Source: Microbulbifer variabilis (GTDB lineage: Bacteria > Pseudomonadota > Gammaproteobacteria > Pseudomonadales > Cellvibrionaceae). From it: DNA of 64,000 nt. Below are positions 1 to 9,493 of this stretch, piece by piece. The translations under genes were made by a program, and so were the position numbers. Location of the stretch: the NCBI RefSeq assembly GCF_023716485.1, contig NZ_CP092418.1, forward strand, positions 62,001 to 126,000, in the 5' to 3' direction. Below the pieces are notes generated by a model. The model searched no databases. It worked only from the letters and a program-made list of their open reading frames with translations, and had not been told where the DNA came from. Position 1 is the stretch's first letter. Each line of letters opens with the position of its first letter.

Positions 1-2052
1 TTCATTGCGTCGGCAGACGGTGCTGTCTTGATCGTTACAATGAAGACTATAGATGCCGGTATATGGAATGTCATCGATCTTTCCTTCCTGGGTGATATTC
101 CAGTAGTCCAGGGAAAGACGCAGGTTCTCAATAGGCTCGTAAACGGCACCTATGTTGAAGGACTCAGACTCCTCTGCCTCTAAATCCGGGTTTTGAGAGT
201 AAATAATTGTGTAATCGAGCTTAGTGCAATCTTTAATATCTATGCCATTGGCTTCACAGCCATAATAGTCTGTCAAAAATTTTGATTCTTGTGAGTCACC
301 AAGACCTATCTGCGCAAGAGATGGCGCACGAAAACCGGTGCCCCAGGAGGCGCGTAAGGATAGTTGCTCAGTGGCAGTCCACAACAGCTTGGCCATGGGA
401 TTAGTGGTGCTGCCAAAGTCGCTGTAATCGTCGTAGCGGGCCGCCAATGTGAGGTCGAATTTAGCGGGAAGAGGGATGGCTACTTCGACATAAGCCGAAG
501 AGATATCACGGCTGGCGCTGGCTGATACAGACTCAGTACCAAAAATGAGGCCACGCTGGAATTGATCGTCGGGAATATCGGAGGCTTTTTCCTCACGGTA
601 TTCCAAGCCAGCAGCCATAGCAATGGTGCCATTGGAGGTATCAAATAAATCACCATTGATTGAGAAATTGTAGCTTGTTAGATCAGACTTACCCTGGCGG
701 ACCAGATTGGTGGTGATGGCATCAATTACAGAGTCCGGATTTTGTACGCCGCCAAAGGGATTGTAATTCCCGGCATTAATCTGTTCTTGCAATAGGTCGG
801 TGCGTACCCAACCTTGGGATTTATTCCCGGTTTGTTCTGATTCGCTCCGTGAGCGTTGAATGGATGTCTCCCAATCCCAATCGGCGATAGAACCTCGTAG
901 GCCGAAAACGCCACGCAAGTTGTCGGTTTCTATATCCCATTGGCGTGCCCCAGCATCTACAGTGCGGTAAAAGGCGATATCGACATCTTCGCCAAAGGGG
1001 TTATTGGGGTGGTCGGCCAGTACATAAAGCCCTGCATCAGCATCTAGGGGGGTTGGGGCACCCTGGGCTACAGAAGTATTATGTTGCACAGCGATTTCAC
1101 TGAAAAACTCTATGTCCTCATTTAACTGCTTATGACCAAGCATAATTAACCCGGTACGTTCCGCTTCGGGAGTAAGTAGTGTCCAAGGGCCGTAATCGTA
1201 AACACATACATTGCCATTATCGGTTACTTTTATGCGATCCTCTGGACAGTTAGGATCTTCAATTGTTTTAGTGGCCCCTGGCAGGATGAAACTTCCCGGA
1301 TAACCACGACCTGAACGAAGGTCCAGGCCGCCATTACCGGACTGGTTGGCCGTACCCAAGCCGCTACGTTCGGTGCTTGCTAGGCGGCTATTTTTATGAT
1401 GATCAAAAATAACGGTGAAATTGGAGTTTTCCCCATTGATGCCCCAAACAGCCGAGAAAGACTGCTCGTCATAGCCATCTGCACTGCCGTAGTCCATAGA
1501 AACTTCAGTACCTTCGAAATCTTTGCGTAGCACTAGATTGACTACACCGGCTACCGCATCAGAGCCGTAAATGGCGGAGGCACCATCCTTCAAGACTTCC
1601 ACACGCTCAACAGCGGCCAACGGAACACTGTTGATATCGACGAAGTTGGTGGTTATCCCTTCGGCAAAGGCACTGATAGCGACACGGCGGCCATTAACTA
1701 GCACCAGAGTTGCATCAGCTCCCATACCGCGCAAACTCACCGCAGCAGCACCGTTAGCGGTGGAATCCTGGTTGTTGCCGCGGGTGGAGAATGTGCCATT
1801 ACCCGCAGCGGGGTTTTTCTCAAACAGCTGCTGTAGGTTGGTATAACCGGATTTCTCGATGCTTTCGCGGTCCATTACCTGGATCGGAGTAGCATTTTCA
1901 AATTCAGAGTTGCGGCTGATGCGGGAGCCGACAACGGTAACCTCTTCAATAGCGCCTTCCTCGGCGGCGAAGAGAGCCTGTGGGGTTGTTGAAGCGGCCG
2001 CGGCCAAAATGGCAGAGGCCAACACATTGCGACGGAGAGTGAATTTTTCCAT
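1..2052 (-). CDS. TonB-dependent outer-membrane receptor (partial, C-terminus off the left edge)
   Basis: An outer-membrane beta-barrel receptor that would take up a siderophore, vitamin or oligomer using TonB energy. The open frame runs from ATG at 2052 to base 1 without a stop (684 codons). It begins with a signal peptide ending near ALFAA, then a plug domain at about residues 34-175 with IEEVTVVGSRI, VSLRGMG, LVNGRRV, and VEVLKDGASAIYGSDAVAGV, followed by barrel strands such as LSLRASWGTGFRAPS. The last barrel strands and C-terminal aromatic residue lie outside the window. It lies downstream of znuB on the same strand after 231 bases, but nothing here ties it to zinc, and the substrate is unknown. 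Confidence 0.93.
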   Translation of the reverse strand, partial: MEKFTLRRNVLASAILAAAASTTPQALFAAEEGAIEEVTVVGSRISRNSEFENATPIQVMDRESIEKSGYTNLQQLFEKNPAAGNGTFSTRGNNQDSTANGAAAVSLRGMGADATLVLVNGRRVAISAFAEGITTNFVDINSVPLAAVERVEVLKDGASAIYGSDAVAGVVNLVLRKDFEGTEVSMDYGSADGYDEQSFSAVWGINGENSNFTVIFDHHKNSRLASTERSGLGTANQSGNGGLDLRSGRGYPGSFILPGATKTIEDPNCPEDRIKVTDNGNVCVYDYGPWTLLTPEAERTGLIMLGHKQLNEDIEFFSEIAVQHNTSVAQGAPTPLDADAGLYVLADHPNNPFGEDVDIAFYRTVDAGARQWDIETDNLRGVFGLRGSIADWDWETSIQRSRSESEQTGNKSQGWVRTDLLQEQINAGNYNPFGGVQNPDSVIDAITTNLVRQGKSDLTSYNFSINGDLFDTSNGTIAMAAGLEYREEKASDIPDDQFQRGLIFGTESVSASASRDISSAYVEVAIPLPAKFDLTLAARYDDYSDFGSTTNPMAKLLWTATEQLSLRASWGTGFRAPSLAQIGLGDSQESKFLTDYYGCEANGIDIKDCTKLDYTIIYSQNPDLEAEESESFNIGAVYEPIENLRLSLDYWNITQEGKIDDIPYTGIYSLHCNDQDSTVCRRNE

Positions 2053-2283
2053 GTTTATTGCTCAACTTTTTTATTGTCATAGTCCATGACTGGCCCAAAT
2101 TGGCTGGTCGTCGAGCAACACTAGCAATGGCGGAAAACTGAAACAATTAGCTCAGAGCTGGGCAAAGACCCTGTGGATAAATGGGTGAAGTGGGTCGCTT
2201 TTTCCGGATGAAATAAACGCCAAAGCTGCTAAAGGCAGTGTATTAGAAGCTGTGGCAGAGCTTAAAGACAGTAAAAAGGAGCG

Positions 2284-3093
2284 CTAGTAATTTTGAAGCG
2301 GACGTAGTTGGCTACAGAGAAAAAACACAGCCGCTGCCAGGACAATAGAGGGCCCGGCTGGGGTGTCCCATAAAATAGAGGCGAGCAAGCCGAGCACTAC
2401 GGCGAGGCAGCCGATCAGGGATGCCAGCAGCGCCATTTGCTCTGGAGTGCGGGAGAGCCTGCGTGCTGCAGCAGCGGGAATAATCAGCAAGGCGGTGATC
2501 AGCAACACACCAACCACTTTCATGGCAATGGCAATTAGCAGGGCTAGCATCAGCATTAGCGCCATGCGTATTCTCTCTACCGGTACACCTTCCACCGAGG
2601 CCAGCTCCTCGTGCAGAGTGAAGGCTAATAATTTTTCCCATAGCCAATAAAGCAGAGTGAGGATGCCCACGGCAGTAACAGACATCAGCACCAGATCTTG
2701 GCTGCCTACGGCGAGTAAGTCGCCGAGTAACAGGGAGAGTAGGTCCACCTTAATTTCGAACAGGCTGACAGTCACGATTCCGAGAGCGAGCATCGAGTGG
2801 GAGAGAATCCCCAATAGAGTATCCACGGCTAACTTCTGCCTGCGCTGCAGGTACACCAGTAGAATTGCCAGCAAACAGCAGGTTGCGCCAACGGCGAGAG
2901 TGGGCATGATGTGTAGTACAAAGCCGAGGGTGACACCGAGCAAGGCTGAGTGAGCCAGCGTGTCACCGAAGTAAGCCATGCGCCGCCAGACGGCAAAACA
3001 GCCCAGTGGGCCGCTAACTAATGCGACTAGCAGACCGGCACCCAGGGCGTACCAGAGAAATTGGCTGTGCAGTAATTCTCCAAATTCGACCAC
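2284..3093 (-). CDS. znuB: Zinc ABC transporter permease ZnuB
   Basis: Inner-membrane permease of the high-affinity zinc importer, working with ATPase ZnuC and binding protein ZnuA. The 269-residue product is almost entirely hydrophobic, with about eight predicted membrane segments. It opens with the ABC-3 family signature at residues 30-60 (GPLGCFAVWRRMAYFGDTLA, then HSALLGV) and carries the LLITALLIIPAAAARRLSRT segment near residue 200. Its start directly abuts the znuC stop, so the two are a translationally coupled unit on the minus strand. Family length is about 260 residues, so the gene is intact. Manganese or iron relatives exist, but the znuA neighbour favours zinc. Confidence 0.93.
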   Translation of the reverse strand: MVEFGELLHSQFLWYALGAGLLVALVSGPLGCFAVWRRMAYFGDTLAHSALLGVTLGFVLHIMPTLAVGATCCLLAILLVYLQRRQKLAVDTLLGILSHSMLALGIVTVSLFEIKVDLLSLLLGDLLAVGSQDLVLMSVTAVGILTLLYWLWEKLLAFTLHEELASVEGVPVERIRMALMLMLALLIAIAMKVVGVLLITALLIIPAAAARRLSRTPEQMALLASLIGCLAVVLGLLASILWDTPAGPSIVLAAAVFFLCSQLRPLQNY

Positions 3094-3975
3094 TTATTGT
3101 TGCTCTCTATTTTTGCCGTTCGACTTTGTACCAGAGTGGTTGCACTCTCCGGCAATATCGCCACTCAGTTTGTGCTGATGGTTATGCTGGTGGGTATAGG
3201 GAGCCACGGTATCGCCAAAGAGCGCCAGGTAGGCGGGATCTTTGCTCACCTGTTCCGGGTGTCCGTGACAGCAGATGTGTTGATTGAGACACAGCACCCT
3301 GTCGGTGGCGGCCATCACCAGATGTAAATCGTGCGACACCAGCAGCACTCCGCAGCCCAGCTCATCGCGAAGGGTGGCTATCAATTGATATAGCTCACTC
3401 TGCCCACCAACATCGACGCCCTGGGTGGGCTCATCCAGTACCAGTAATTGCGGTTTGCGGGAGGCGGCGCGAGCGAGTAGTACTCTCTGCATCTCCCCGC
3501 CAGAGAGGTTTGCCAGGCTGGCTTGTAACAGCTGCCCGGCACCCACTCTATCCAGTGCAGCCTGTGCTTGAGTAGTCTTTATTCCCGGCTGGCCCATTTG
3601 TAGGAAGCGCTGCACGGACATGGGCATCGAGTTGTCTATGTGTAAGCGCTGGGGCATATAACCGATTCGCAAGCCCGGTTGGCGCCAGACGGTGCCACTT
3701 GTAGGCTTGGTCAGCCCCAGTAATAGTCGCAGCAGGGTGGTCTTGCCGGCGCCATTGGGGCCGATCAGGGTGACAATCTCCCTCTGAATCAACTCCACGG
3801 AGATATCCCGGAGTAATTGCCGGCCGGCGAGTTGTAGCGCGACACGGTCGGCGGTAATTAGCGGCGGGGAAGGGTTCAGGACAAAATCTCCGGGACGGGC
3901 GTGAAAAACCGTATGTTTGTGGCCTCCAAGCGAGGACTCAAAAGGAGAGTCTGTCACCAGTCGGGCTGGCGGCAC
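3094..3975 (-). CDS. znuC: Zinc ABC transporter ATP-binding protein ZnuC
   Basis: Cytoplasmic ATPase driving zinc import through ZnuB. It has the Walker A motif GPNGAGKTT (about residue 72), signature LSGGEMQR, Walker [14 protein letters not shown] and the switch histidine in LLVSHDLHL. The C-terminus is histidine-rich (a HQHNHQHK run), which could bind metal. The start is uncertain: the GTG at 3975 has no clear ribosome site and gives about 35 residues before the ABC domain. A shorter start is possible, but no ATG lies in frame before residue 70. It is divergent from znuA across a gap of about 40 bases. Confidence 0.92.
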   Translation of the reverse strand: MPPARLVTDSPFESSLGGHKHTVFHARPGDFVLNPSPPLITADRVALQLAGRQLLRDISVELIQREIVTLIGPNGAGKTTLLRLLLGLTKPTSGTVWRQPGLRIGYMPQRLHIDNSMPMSVQRFLQMGQPGIKTTQAQAALDRVGAGQLLQASLANLSGGEMQRVLLARAASRKPQLLVLDEPTQGVDVGGQSELYQLIATLRDELGCGVLLVSHDLHLVMAATDRVLCLNQHICCHGHPEQVSKDPAYLALFGDTVAPYTHQHNHQHKLSGDIAGECNHSGTKSNGKNREQQ

Positions 3976-3984
3976 GAAGCCGGT

Positions 3985-3999
3985 TGTGATTATATCTCA
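3985..3999. promoter_or_regulatory. Candidate Zur operator between znuC and znuA
   Basis: The 15-base imperfect dyad TGTGATTATATCTCA matches its own reverse complement at most positions and lies in the short divergent znuC/znuA gap, where zinc-repressor sites are known in other gammaproteobacteria. It is A+T-rich like Zur boxes but does not match the enterobacterial consensus exactly, so this is an inference from position plus symmetry. Confidence 0.4.
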
Positions 4000-4014
4000 G
4001 TTTTGCGTCGCCAA

Positions 4015-4914
4015 ATGTCTCTCATGTCTCCCTCTTCGCGTGTTTTCTACTTTTCCGCCCTGATGTTGTTCTGCCTCAGCCTGCTGGCCTGTGGTAAATC
4101 GCAGCCCATTGAGCGCACAGAGCTGGTGGTGAGCGTGCGCCCTCTGGCACTGATCGCACGGGAAATTGCCGGTGATAACCTGCCGGTGAAAATATTAATC
4201 CAGGGGGCCGACCCCCACCATTACGCCCCCAGTGTTGCGGAGCGGGCACGTCTGGAGCGCGCCTTATTAATGATTTGGTTGGGGCCGCAGATGGAGGGGC
4301 TGCTGGCCGGGCAGGTGAATTCGCTACCCGAAGAAAGGCAATTGCAGTTATTGGGCGCAACTGAATTTGAGTACCAGGGGGCCAATGCAGCCGATCCCCA
4401 CCTGTGGCTGCGTCCGCGCAATGCGGCATTGGCTGGGGCCCTGATCGCTGAGCGCCTGGCACAATTGCAGCCGCAACAGGCTGAGCTGTATCGCAGTCGC
4501 GCCCGCGACTTTTCCCAATCTATGGCCAGCCTTCAGAAAGTGCTGGACCGGGCCCTGTGGGCCTACCGCGATGTACCCATAGTGGTGACCCATGATGCTT
4601 ATGGACATTTCTTTGGCTCCGCTGGGGTGAATACCCGTGCTCTAAGTAATGGCAGCGGTGGCGGTCGCGGTGCACGCGCCATGTTAGGCCTCAGTGGGAT
4701 GGGGCGAGGTTGCCTGTTTGGAGAAGTCCCAGAAAATACTCGGGACCGGCAAGTGGCAGAGCATTTGGGGTTGGAATATGTCGCTCTGGACCCCCTCGGC
4801 GAACAGCTGGGGCCCGATGCCAGCTATCGCGACTTGATCGAGTCACTGTTGGTACAGGCGCGCAGCTGTCTTAGTGAGATACCCGACAGCGGTGTAGATG
4901 AAGCAGAGGAGTAA
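4015..4914 (+). CDS. znuA: Zinc ABC transporter substrate-binding lipoprotein ZnuA
   Basis: Periplasmic zinc-capture protein that delivers zinc to ZnuB. I take ATG 4015 because it directly precedes a lipoprotein signal, MSLMSPSSRVFYFSALMLF then LSLLAC, with the lipobox cysteine followed by GKS. The upstream in-frame codons would lie inside the divergent znuC. Likely zinc ligands are seen in GADPHHYAPS, ADPHLWLRP and THDAYGHFFG. The histidine/acid-rich loop common in ZnuA between the first two ligands is absent. A glycine-rich stretch (SNGSGGGRGARAM) replaces part of the usual C-lobe sequence. The lipid-anchor prediction differs from soluble E. coli ZnuA. Confidence 0.87.
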   Translation: MSLMSPSSRVFYFSALMLFCLSLLACGKSQPIERTELVVSVRPLALIAREIAGDNLPVKILIQGADPHHYAPSVAERARLERALLMIWLGPQMEGLLAGQVNSLPEERQLQLLGATEFEYQGANAADPHLWLRPRNAALAGALIAERLAQLQPQQAELYRSRARDFSQSMASLQKVLDRALWAYRDVPIVVTHDAYGHFFGSAGVNTRALSNGSGGGRGARAMLGLSGMGRGCLFGEVPENTRDRQVAEHLGLEYVALDPLGEQLGPDASYRDLIESLLVQARSCLSEIPDSGVDEAEE

Positions 4915-4955
4915 ACTGGGCCCCAGGTAATGTGATGTCGACTTGGGAAAAAAAG

Positions 4956-4983
4956 ATGGCCCGACAGTAGAGACGCGGGCCAT
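4956..4983 (-). terminator. Rho-independent terminator of the small exported-protein gene
   Basis: ATGGCCCG (4956-4963) pairs perfectly with CGGGCCAT (4976-4983). On the minus strand the stem is followed by a T-run (A-run at 4948-4954), so it ends the minus-strand gene at 5013. It may also slow readthrough from znuA. Confidence 0.7.
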
Positions 4984-5012
4984 ACCTTGTAACCATACCT
5001 TATTAGAGCCGC

Positions 5013-5309
5013 TTAACCGGCATTACCGGATTTATTTTTGAATTGCAGAAGTTTTTCTGCGCGCGCTGAATCTCGCTCGGCCTTGCGCTGCATCTTTTCC
5101 AGTTGACGCATCTGGCGTTGAAATAACGCTTCACTCTGTTCCCTGGTGGCTTCTTCCAGCATCAGCTCGTGACTTGGTATCTGTGGATAATCTGCTGTAG
5201 CGGAGACCGTTTGATGGGACTTTTCCGTTTGGCAGGCAGATACCGCGGCTACTGGCGTTGCTAGAAATGAGGCGGTAAATAGCAGTGCGGCGTACATCAC
5301 TCCTCTCAT
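5013..5309 (-). CDS. Small exported protein of unknown function with charged C-terminal helix
   Basis: No family recognised. ATG 5309 is chosen because it follows an AAGGA ribosome site and opens a signal peptide (MRGVMYAALLFTASFLATP, then VAAVSA). The remaining ~75 residues are polar, with one cysteine just after the signal and a helical, charged C-terminal half (EQSEALFQRQMRQLEKMQRK), probably a short coiled coil in the periplasm. It stands alone between znuA and polA on the opposite strand and has its own terminator. Confidence 0.6.
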   Translation of the reverse strand: MRGVMYAALLFTASFLATPVAAVSACQTEKSHQTVSATADYPQIPSHELMLEEATREQSEALFQRQMRQLEKMQRKAERDSARAEKLLQFKNKSGNAG

Positions 5310-5648
5310 AATAAGAATCCTTCCTGTACATCTGTGGGTAACTTTTTTGCGGAAATAAAAGGCCCCGTGCCGCCTGTGGGCGGCCATTGGCATTTGTTTC
5401 CGGGGAGTTGGCGATTAATAAAAGTCGCTACCGGCAAGACTAGACAAGCCTGAGCATTTGGTGAGATTGCTGCGTCGATTGTTAGTAACCCAGCGTCGAG
5501 ATGAGTTGGCTTTACCGCAGGGGCTGTGGTGGCGGTAAATGTTCTGCCTGGTGCTAGCGAGCGGAAAAACTGTGCAAAGGGGGGTATCCTATCGGCCAAT
5601 CCAGCGCCGCGAGCGCCCGACAGGACAAATAACAGAATCCCGAGATTT

Positions 5649-8387
5649 ATGAGTAAACAAAGCACCCCTGCCGCCCCGCTGATCCTGGTGGATGGCTCCT
5701 CCTATCTGTACCGCGCCTTTCACGCTCTTCCGCCGTTGACCACCAGCCAGGGCAAACCCACCGGCGCCGTGCGTGGTGTGATCAGCATGCTGCGCCGCCA
5801 CTTGAAGGAGCATCCGCAAAGCCCAGTGGTAGTGGTGTTTGATGCGAAGGGAAAAACCTTCCGCGATGAGATGTTTGCCGAATACAAGTCCCATCGCCCT
5901 CCCATGCCGGACGACCTGCGCGAGCAAATTCAGCCGATCCACGACATTATCGATGCCATGGGGCTACCGCGCCTGGTGGTAGATGGGGTCGAGGCGGACG
6001 ATGTGATCGGCACCCTGGCCCTGGAAGCCCAGCGTAAGGGCCAGGAAGTGATTATCTCCACCGGTGATAAAGACATGGCGCAATTGGTGCGCCCCGGCGT
6101 CACACTGGTCAATACCATGTCCAACACGGAGATGGATAGCGAAGGGGTTGTGAAGAAGTTTGGCGTTGGGCCGGAGTTGATTATCGACTTCCTCGCCTTG
6201 ATGGGGGATAAATCCGACAATATTCCCGGTGTCCCCGGAGTAGGGGAAAAGACGGCGCTGGCGTTGCTGCAAAATCTCGGCAGCCTCGAAAATATCTACG
6301 CAGACCTGGACGCCATTGCACCGTTGGGATTCCGCGGCGCCAAGACTCTGGGCAAGAAAATGGCCGAACACCGCGAGGCGGCAGAACTCTCCTACAAACT
6401 GGCCACCATCAAGACCGATGTGGAGATGCCTTATCACCCACAGGATCTGCATAATGCGGATCCCAATACCGATGCCTTGATAGAGCTGTTCACCCAAAAT
6501 GAATTTCGCGGCTGGCTGGAAGAGCTGACCAGTGAAGAGTCTGAAGAGGCCATGGCTGAGGCGGTTGAGCGGGATTATGTCATCGTCACCGAGATGACTG
6601 AATTCGACGCCTGGCTTGAACAGCTCAAGGCATCTGAGATCTTTGCTTTCGATACCGAGACCACCAGCCTTAACTATATGCAGGCAAAACTGGTGGGGGT
6701 GTCTTTTGCGGTAGAGCCCTACCGTGCCGCTTATGTGCCCTTGGCCCACGATTATATGGGCGCACCCGAACAGCTCCCCTTCGATGAGGTACTCGCCAAG
6801 CTGAAACCACTGTTGGAAGATGAAAAGCAGAAAAAGGTGGGGCAAAACCTCAAATACGACAGTCATATCCTGGCCAACTACGGCATCGAGCTGCGTGGTA
6901 TCGCGCGGGATACGATGTTGGAGTCCTATGTACTGGACAGCACCGGCAGCCGCCACGATATGGACAGCCTGGCACTAAAATACCTGGGCGAGCACACGGT
7001 ACATTTCGAGGATATCGCTGGTAAAGGTGCCAAACAGCTTACCTTCAATCAGATCGAGCTGGATAAAGCCGGTCCCTATGCTGCTGAAGATGCGGATATC
7101 ACTTTGCGTCTGCACAATGAGTTGAGCGCACGCCTACAGAGGGAGCCGACGCTGCAAAAGGTACTCGATGAAATCGAGATGCCACTGCTACCGGTGCTCG
7201 CACTTATGGAGCGCAACGGCGCCTATATCGATGCGAAAATGCTCGCCGAGCAGAGTGCCGAACTCGAGCAGAAGATGCGTGCGTTGGAGCAAAAGGCTTA
7301 CGAGGTGGCCGGTGAGGAATTCAACCTGGGTTCCACCAAGCAGCTGGGAGTCATTCTGTTTGAGAAATTGCAGATCCCGGTGATCAAGAAAACCCCCAAG
7401 GGGGCGCCATCCACTGCCGAAGCGGTACTGCAGGAACTGGCCCACAATCACGAGCTGCCAGCGTTGATCATGCAGTATCGCGGTCTGGCCAAATTGAAGA
7501 ATACCTATACCGACAAGCTGCCGAAAATGATCGACCCCAGCAGCGGGCGGGTGCATACCTCTTACCACCAGGCGGTGGCGGCCACCGGTCGGCTGTCCTC
7601 CAGTGACCCCAACTTACAGAACATTCCCATCCGCACTGAGGAAGGGCGTCGTATCCGCCGTGCCTTTACTGCGGACCCGCGCATTAATGGCGGTAGTGAA
7701 ATTATTGCAGCGGACTATTCACAAATTGAGCTGCGCATCATGGCGCACCTGTCTGGGGACAAGGGTTTAGTGGATGCCTTCGCCCACGGAGCCGACATTC
7801 ACCGCGCCACTGCTGCAGAGGTCTTTGAAGTGGCGCTGGATGCTGTCAGTGATGAACAGCGCCGCCGTGCCAAAGCCATCAACTTTGGCCTGATCTACGG
7901 TATGTCAGCATTTGGCTTGGCCAAGCAATTGGATATCCCACGCGCCGATGCGCAGACTTATATCGACCGCTATTTCGAACGCTATCCCGGTGTGTTGCGT
8001 TATATGGAGGATACCCGCAAGCAGGCGGCGGAAAAGGGCTACGTAGAGACCCTATTTGGTCGCCGCTTGTATCTGCCGGAGATCAACTCGCGCAACGGCA
8101 TGCAACGCCAGGCGGCCGAGCGTACCGCGATCAACGCGCCAATGCAGGGCACCGCCGCAGATATTATCAAGCGCGCCATGATAGCCGTGGATGCCTGGCT
8201 GAAAGAGCAGCAGCTGTCGACAAAACTGATTATGCAGGTACACGATGAACTGGTACTCGAAGTGCCTAAGGATGAGGTTGAGACGGTGGCCAGTGGTGTA
8301 CAGGAGATTATGCAGGGCGCTGCCCAATTGCATGTGCCTTTGATTGTGGATCTCGGGCGCGGCAAGAGCTGGGATGAAGCGCATTGA
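5649..8387 (+). CDS. polA: DNA polymerase I
   Basis: Repair and Okazaki-fragment polymerase. Starting at ATG 5649 gives 912 residues, close to E. coli PolA. Three domains are complete. The 5'-3' nuclease starts [20 protein letters not shown] and contains [11 protein letters not shown] and [14 protein letters not shown]. The 3'-5' exonuclease keeps its acidic residues ([35 protein letters not shown]), so proofreading is likely active. The polymerase has motif [17 protein letters not shown], motif [17 protein letters not shown] and motif [12 protein letters not shown]. The in-frame extension upstream of 5649 is unlikely to be translated. Confidence 0.97.
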   Translation: MSKQSTPAAPLILVDGSSYLYRAFHALPPLTTSQGKPTGAVRGVISMLRRHLKEHPQSPVVVVFDAKGKTFRDEMFAEYKSHRPPMPDDLREQIQPIHDIIDAMGLPRLVVDGVEADDVIGTLALEAQRKGQEVIISTGDKDMAQLVRPGVTLVNTMSNTEMDSEGVVKKFGVGPELIIDFLALMGDKSDNIPGVPGVGEKTALALLQNLGSLENIYADLDAIAPLGFRGAKTLGKKMAEHREAAELSYKLATIKTDVEMPYHPQDLHNADPNTDALIELFTQNEFRGWLEELTSEESEEAMAEAVERDYVIVTEMTEFDAWLEQLKASEIFAFDTETTSLNYMQAKLVGVSFAVEPYRAAYVPLAHDYMGAPEQLPFDEVLAKLKPLLEDEKQKKVGQNLKYDSHILANYGIELRGIARDTMLESYVLDSTGSRHDMDSLALKYLGEHTVHFEDIAGKGAKQLTFNQIELDKAGPYAAEDADITLRLHNELSARLQREPTLQKVLDEIEMPLLPVLALMERNGAYIDAKMLAEQSAELEQKMRALEQKAYEVAGEEFNLGSTKQLGVILFEKLQIPVIKKTPKGAPSTAEAVLQELAHNHELPALIMQYRGLAKLKNTYTDKLPKMIDPSSGRVHTSYHQAVAATGRLSSSDPNLQNIPIRTEEGRRIRRAFTADPRINGGSEIIAADYSQIELRIMAHLSGDKGLVDAFAHGADIHRATAAEVFEVALDAVSDEQRRRAKAINFGLIYGMSAFGLAKQLDIPRADAQTYIDRYFERYPGVLRYMEDTRKQAAEKGYVETLFGRRLYLPEINSRNGMQRQAAERTAINAPMQGTAADIIKRAMIAVDAWLKEQQLSTKLIMQVHDELVLEVPKDEVETVASGVQEIMQGAAQLHVPLIVDLGRGKSWDEAH

Positions 8388-8540
8388 GTTTCTCAATTTA
8401 AGCGACTGGTTCATCCATTAAGTAAAAGAGCCAGTTCAATGAGATACGCCGGTACAAGATGGCTTAATAGGCGTCTTTTTGATGAAAAAAGTGCCAATAA
8501 GTGTGTTTTAGTCGGCGTTTTTGCATTCTTTGCGCGAAAT

Positions 8541-8660
8541 CGTGGAACTGTTCCGGCGACATCCCCTCTAAAAAGGCAAGATCGTTGGAATGCGTCATCA
8601 TCCCCCAAGGAAGTCAGATGTTTGCCCCGGAACTCCCCCAAGTCCGGGGCATTTTTTTTA
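8541..8660 (+). ncRNA. Candidate small RNA (or polA terminator) with C-run loops
   Basis: The 461-base gap after polA has no convincing gene. It ends in an intrinsic terminator: GCCCCGGA (8624-8631) pairs with TCCGGGGC (8643-8650), followed by ATTTTTTTT. The loop holds CTCCCCCA, and two more C-runs occur just upstream (8563-8566 and 8602-8606). Spot 42 in enterobacteria and ErsA in Pseudomonas are encoded just downstream of polA, so a small RNA here is plausible. No promoter could be assigned, so the 5' end is arbitrary. The simplest alternative is a polA terminator. Bases 8661-8848 hold only the leader of the hydrolase gene. Confidence 0.45.
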
Positions 8661-8848
8661 CCTTCAAATTAAACCCTTCTACAGCTCTCGCTTTTTCATG
8701 GATTAAGCGACACAAGTAATTCCCGCAGGCCCGCTGGCGTTCATCTGGTCTAGTCTGAGCACTACAAAGATTTCATTCGTTTGCCATAACGTCTGGGCGG
8801 CTAGGATTATTAACTGCCCCTGTCCCCTGGTTACCGAGAGGGCCATCA

Positions 8849-9493
8849 ATGCAGAACAAAACTATAGCGTTGGCAGCGGAGCACAAAACTCTCCAGGCTT
8901 CTCTCACGCTGCCCCAGGAGGCGCGTGCGCTGGTGATCTTTGCCCATGGCAGCGGTAGTAACCGCAACAGTCCGCGCAATATCGCCGTGGCTCGACGTCT
9001 GAACGATGATGGATTTGCCACACTTTTATTTGATCTGCTCAGCAAAGAGGAAACCCGTGCAGATGAGGCCACCAGCGAATACCGCTTTGATATCGACCTG
9101 AGTGCCCGGCGTCTGGTGGAAGTGATCGATTGGGCCGCACATGGGGAAACTACCCAAACTCTGCACATCGGACTATTTGGCGCCAGCACTGGGGCTGCGG
9201 CAGCTTTGATTGCCGCCGCCGAGCGTCCGTCCCTGGTGGGTGCGGTGGTTTCACGGGGCGGCAGACCGGACCTGGCCGGTTCCGATCTACCCCTGGTTAA
9301 GGCGCCAACGCTGTTGTTGGTAGGCGGTGATGACAAGCAGGTGCTGGAATTAAATAAAGAGGCCCTAAATCATATGGTCAATGAGCCCCGCTTGCACTTG
9401 ATACCCCACGCCGGTCATTTATTTGAGGAACCCGGTGCCATGGATGAAGTAGTTCGCATGACCGAGCGCTGGTTTCGTGCGAGTTTACTATGA
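8849..9493 (+). CDS. Alpha/beta hydrolase (dienelactone-hydrolase-like)
   Basis: A small cytoplasmic serine hydrolase of 214 residues with unknown substrate. The fold is shown by the oxyanion-loop motif FAHGSGSNRNSPRN (about residue 33), the nucleophile elbow GASTGAAAAL (Ser near 113), the acid strand TLLLVGGDDKQVL and the catalytic histidine in IPHAGHLFEEPG. It overlaps the next gene by four bases (ATGA), so the two are coupled. The fixed pairing with a phosphoribosyl-pyrophosphate-synthetase-like gene suggests a shared nucleoside or phosphoribosyl pathway, but the sequence itself does not say which. Confidence 0.85.
   Translation: MQNKTIALAAEHKTLQASLTLPQEARALVIFAHGSGSNRNSPRNIAVARRLNDDGFATLLFDLLSKEETRADEATSEYRFDIDLSARRLVEVIDWAAHGETTQTLHIGLFGASTGAAAALIAAAERPSLVGAVVSRGGRPDLAGSDLPLVKAPTLLLVGGDDKQVLELNKEALNHMVNEPRLHLIPHAGHLFEEPGAMDEVVRMTERWFRASLL

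Noticed and set aside
2181..2287. Short plus-strand frame ending KAAKGSVLEAVAELKDSKKER that overlaps the end of znuB
   Set aside because: Protein-like in composition but too short, without a start codon, and in a plausible untranslated gap. It could be a gene remnant but cannot be supported.
5964..6956. A 330-codon minus-strand frame inside polA
   Set aside because: It is fully antisense to the polymerase exonuclease regions, whose motifs are unmistakable, and has no family features.
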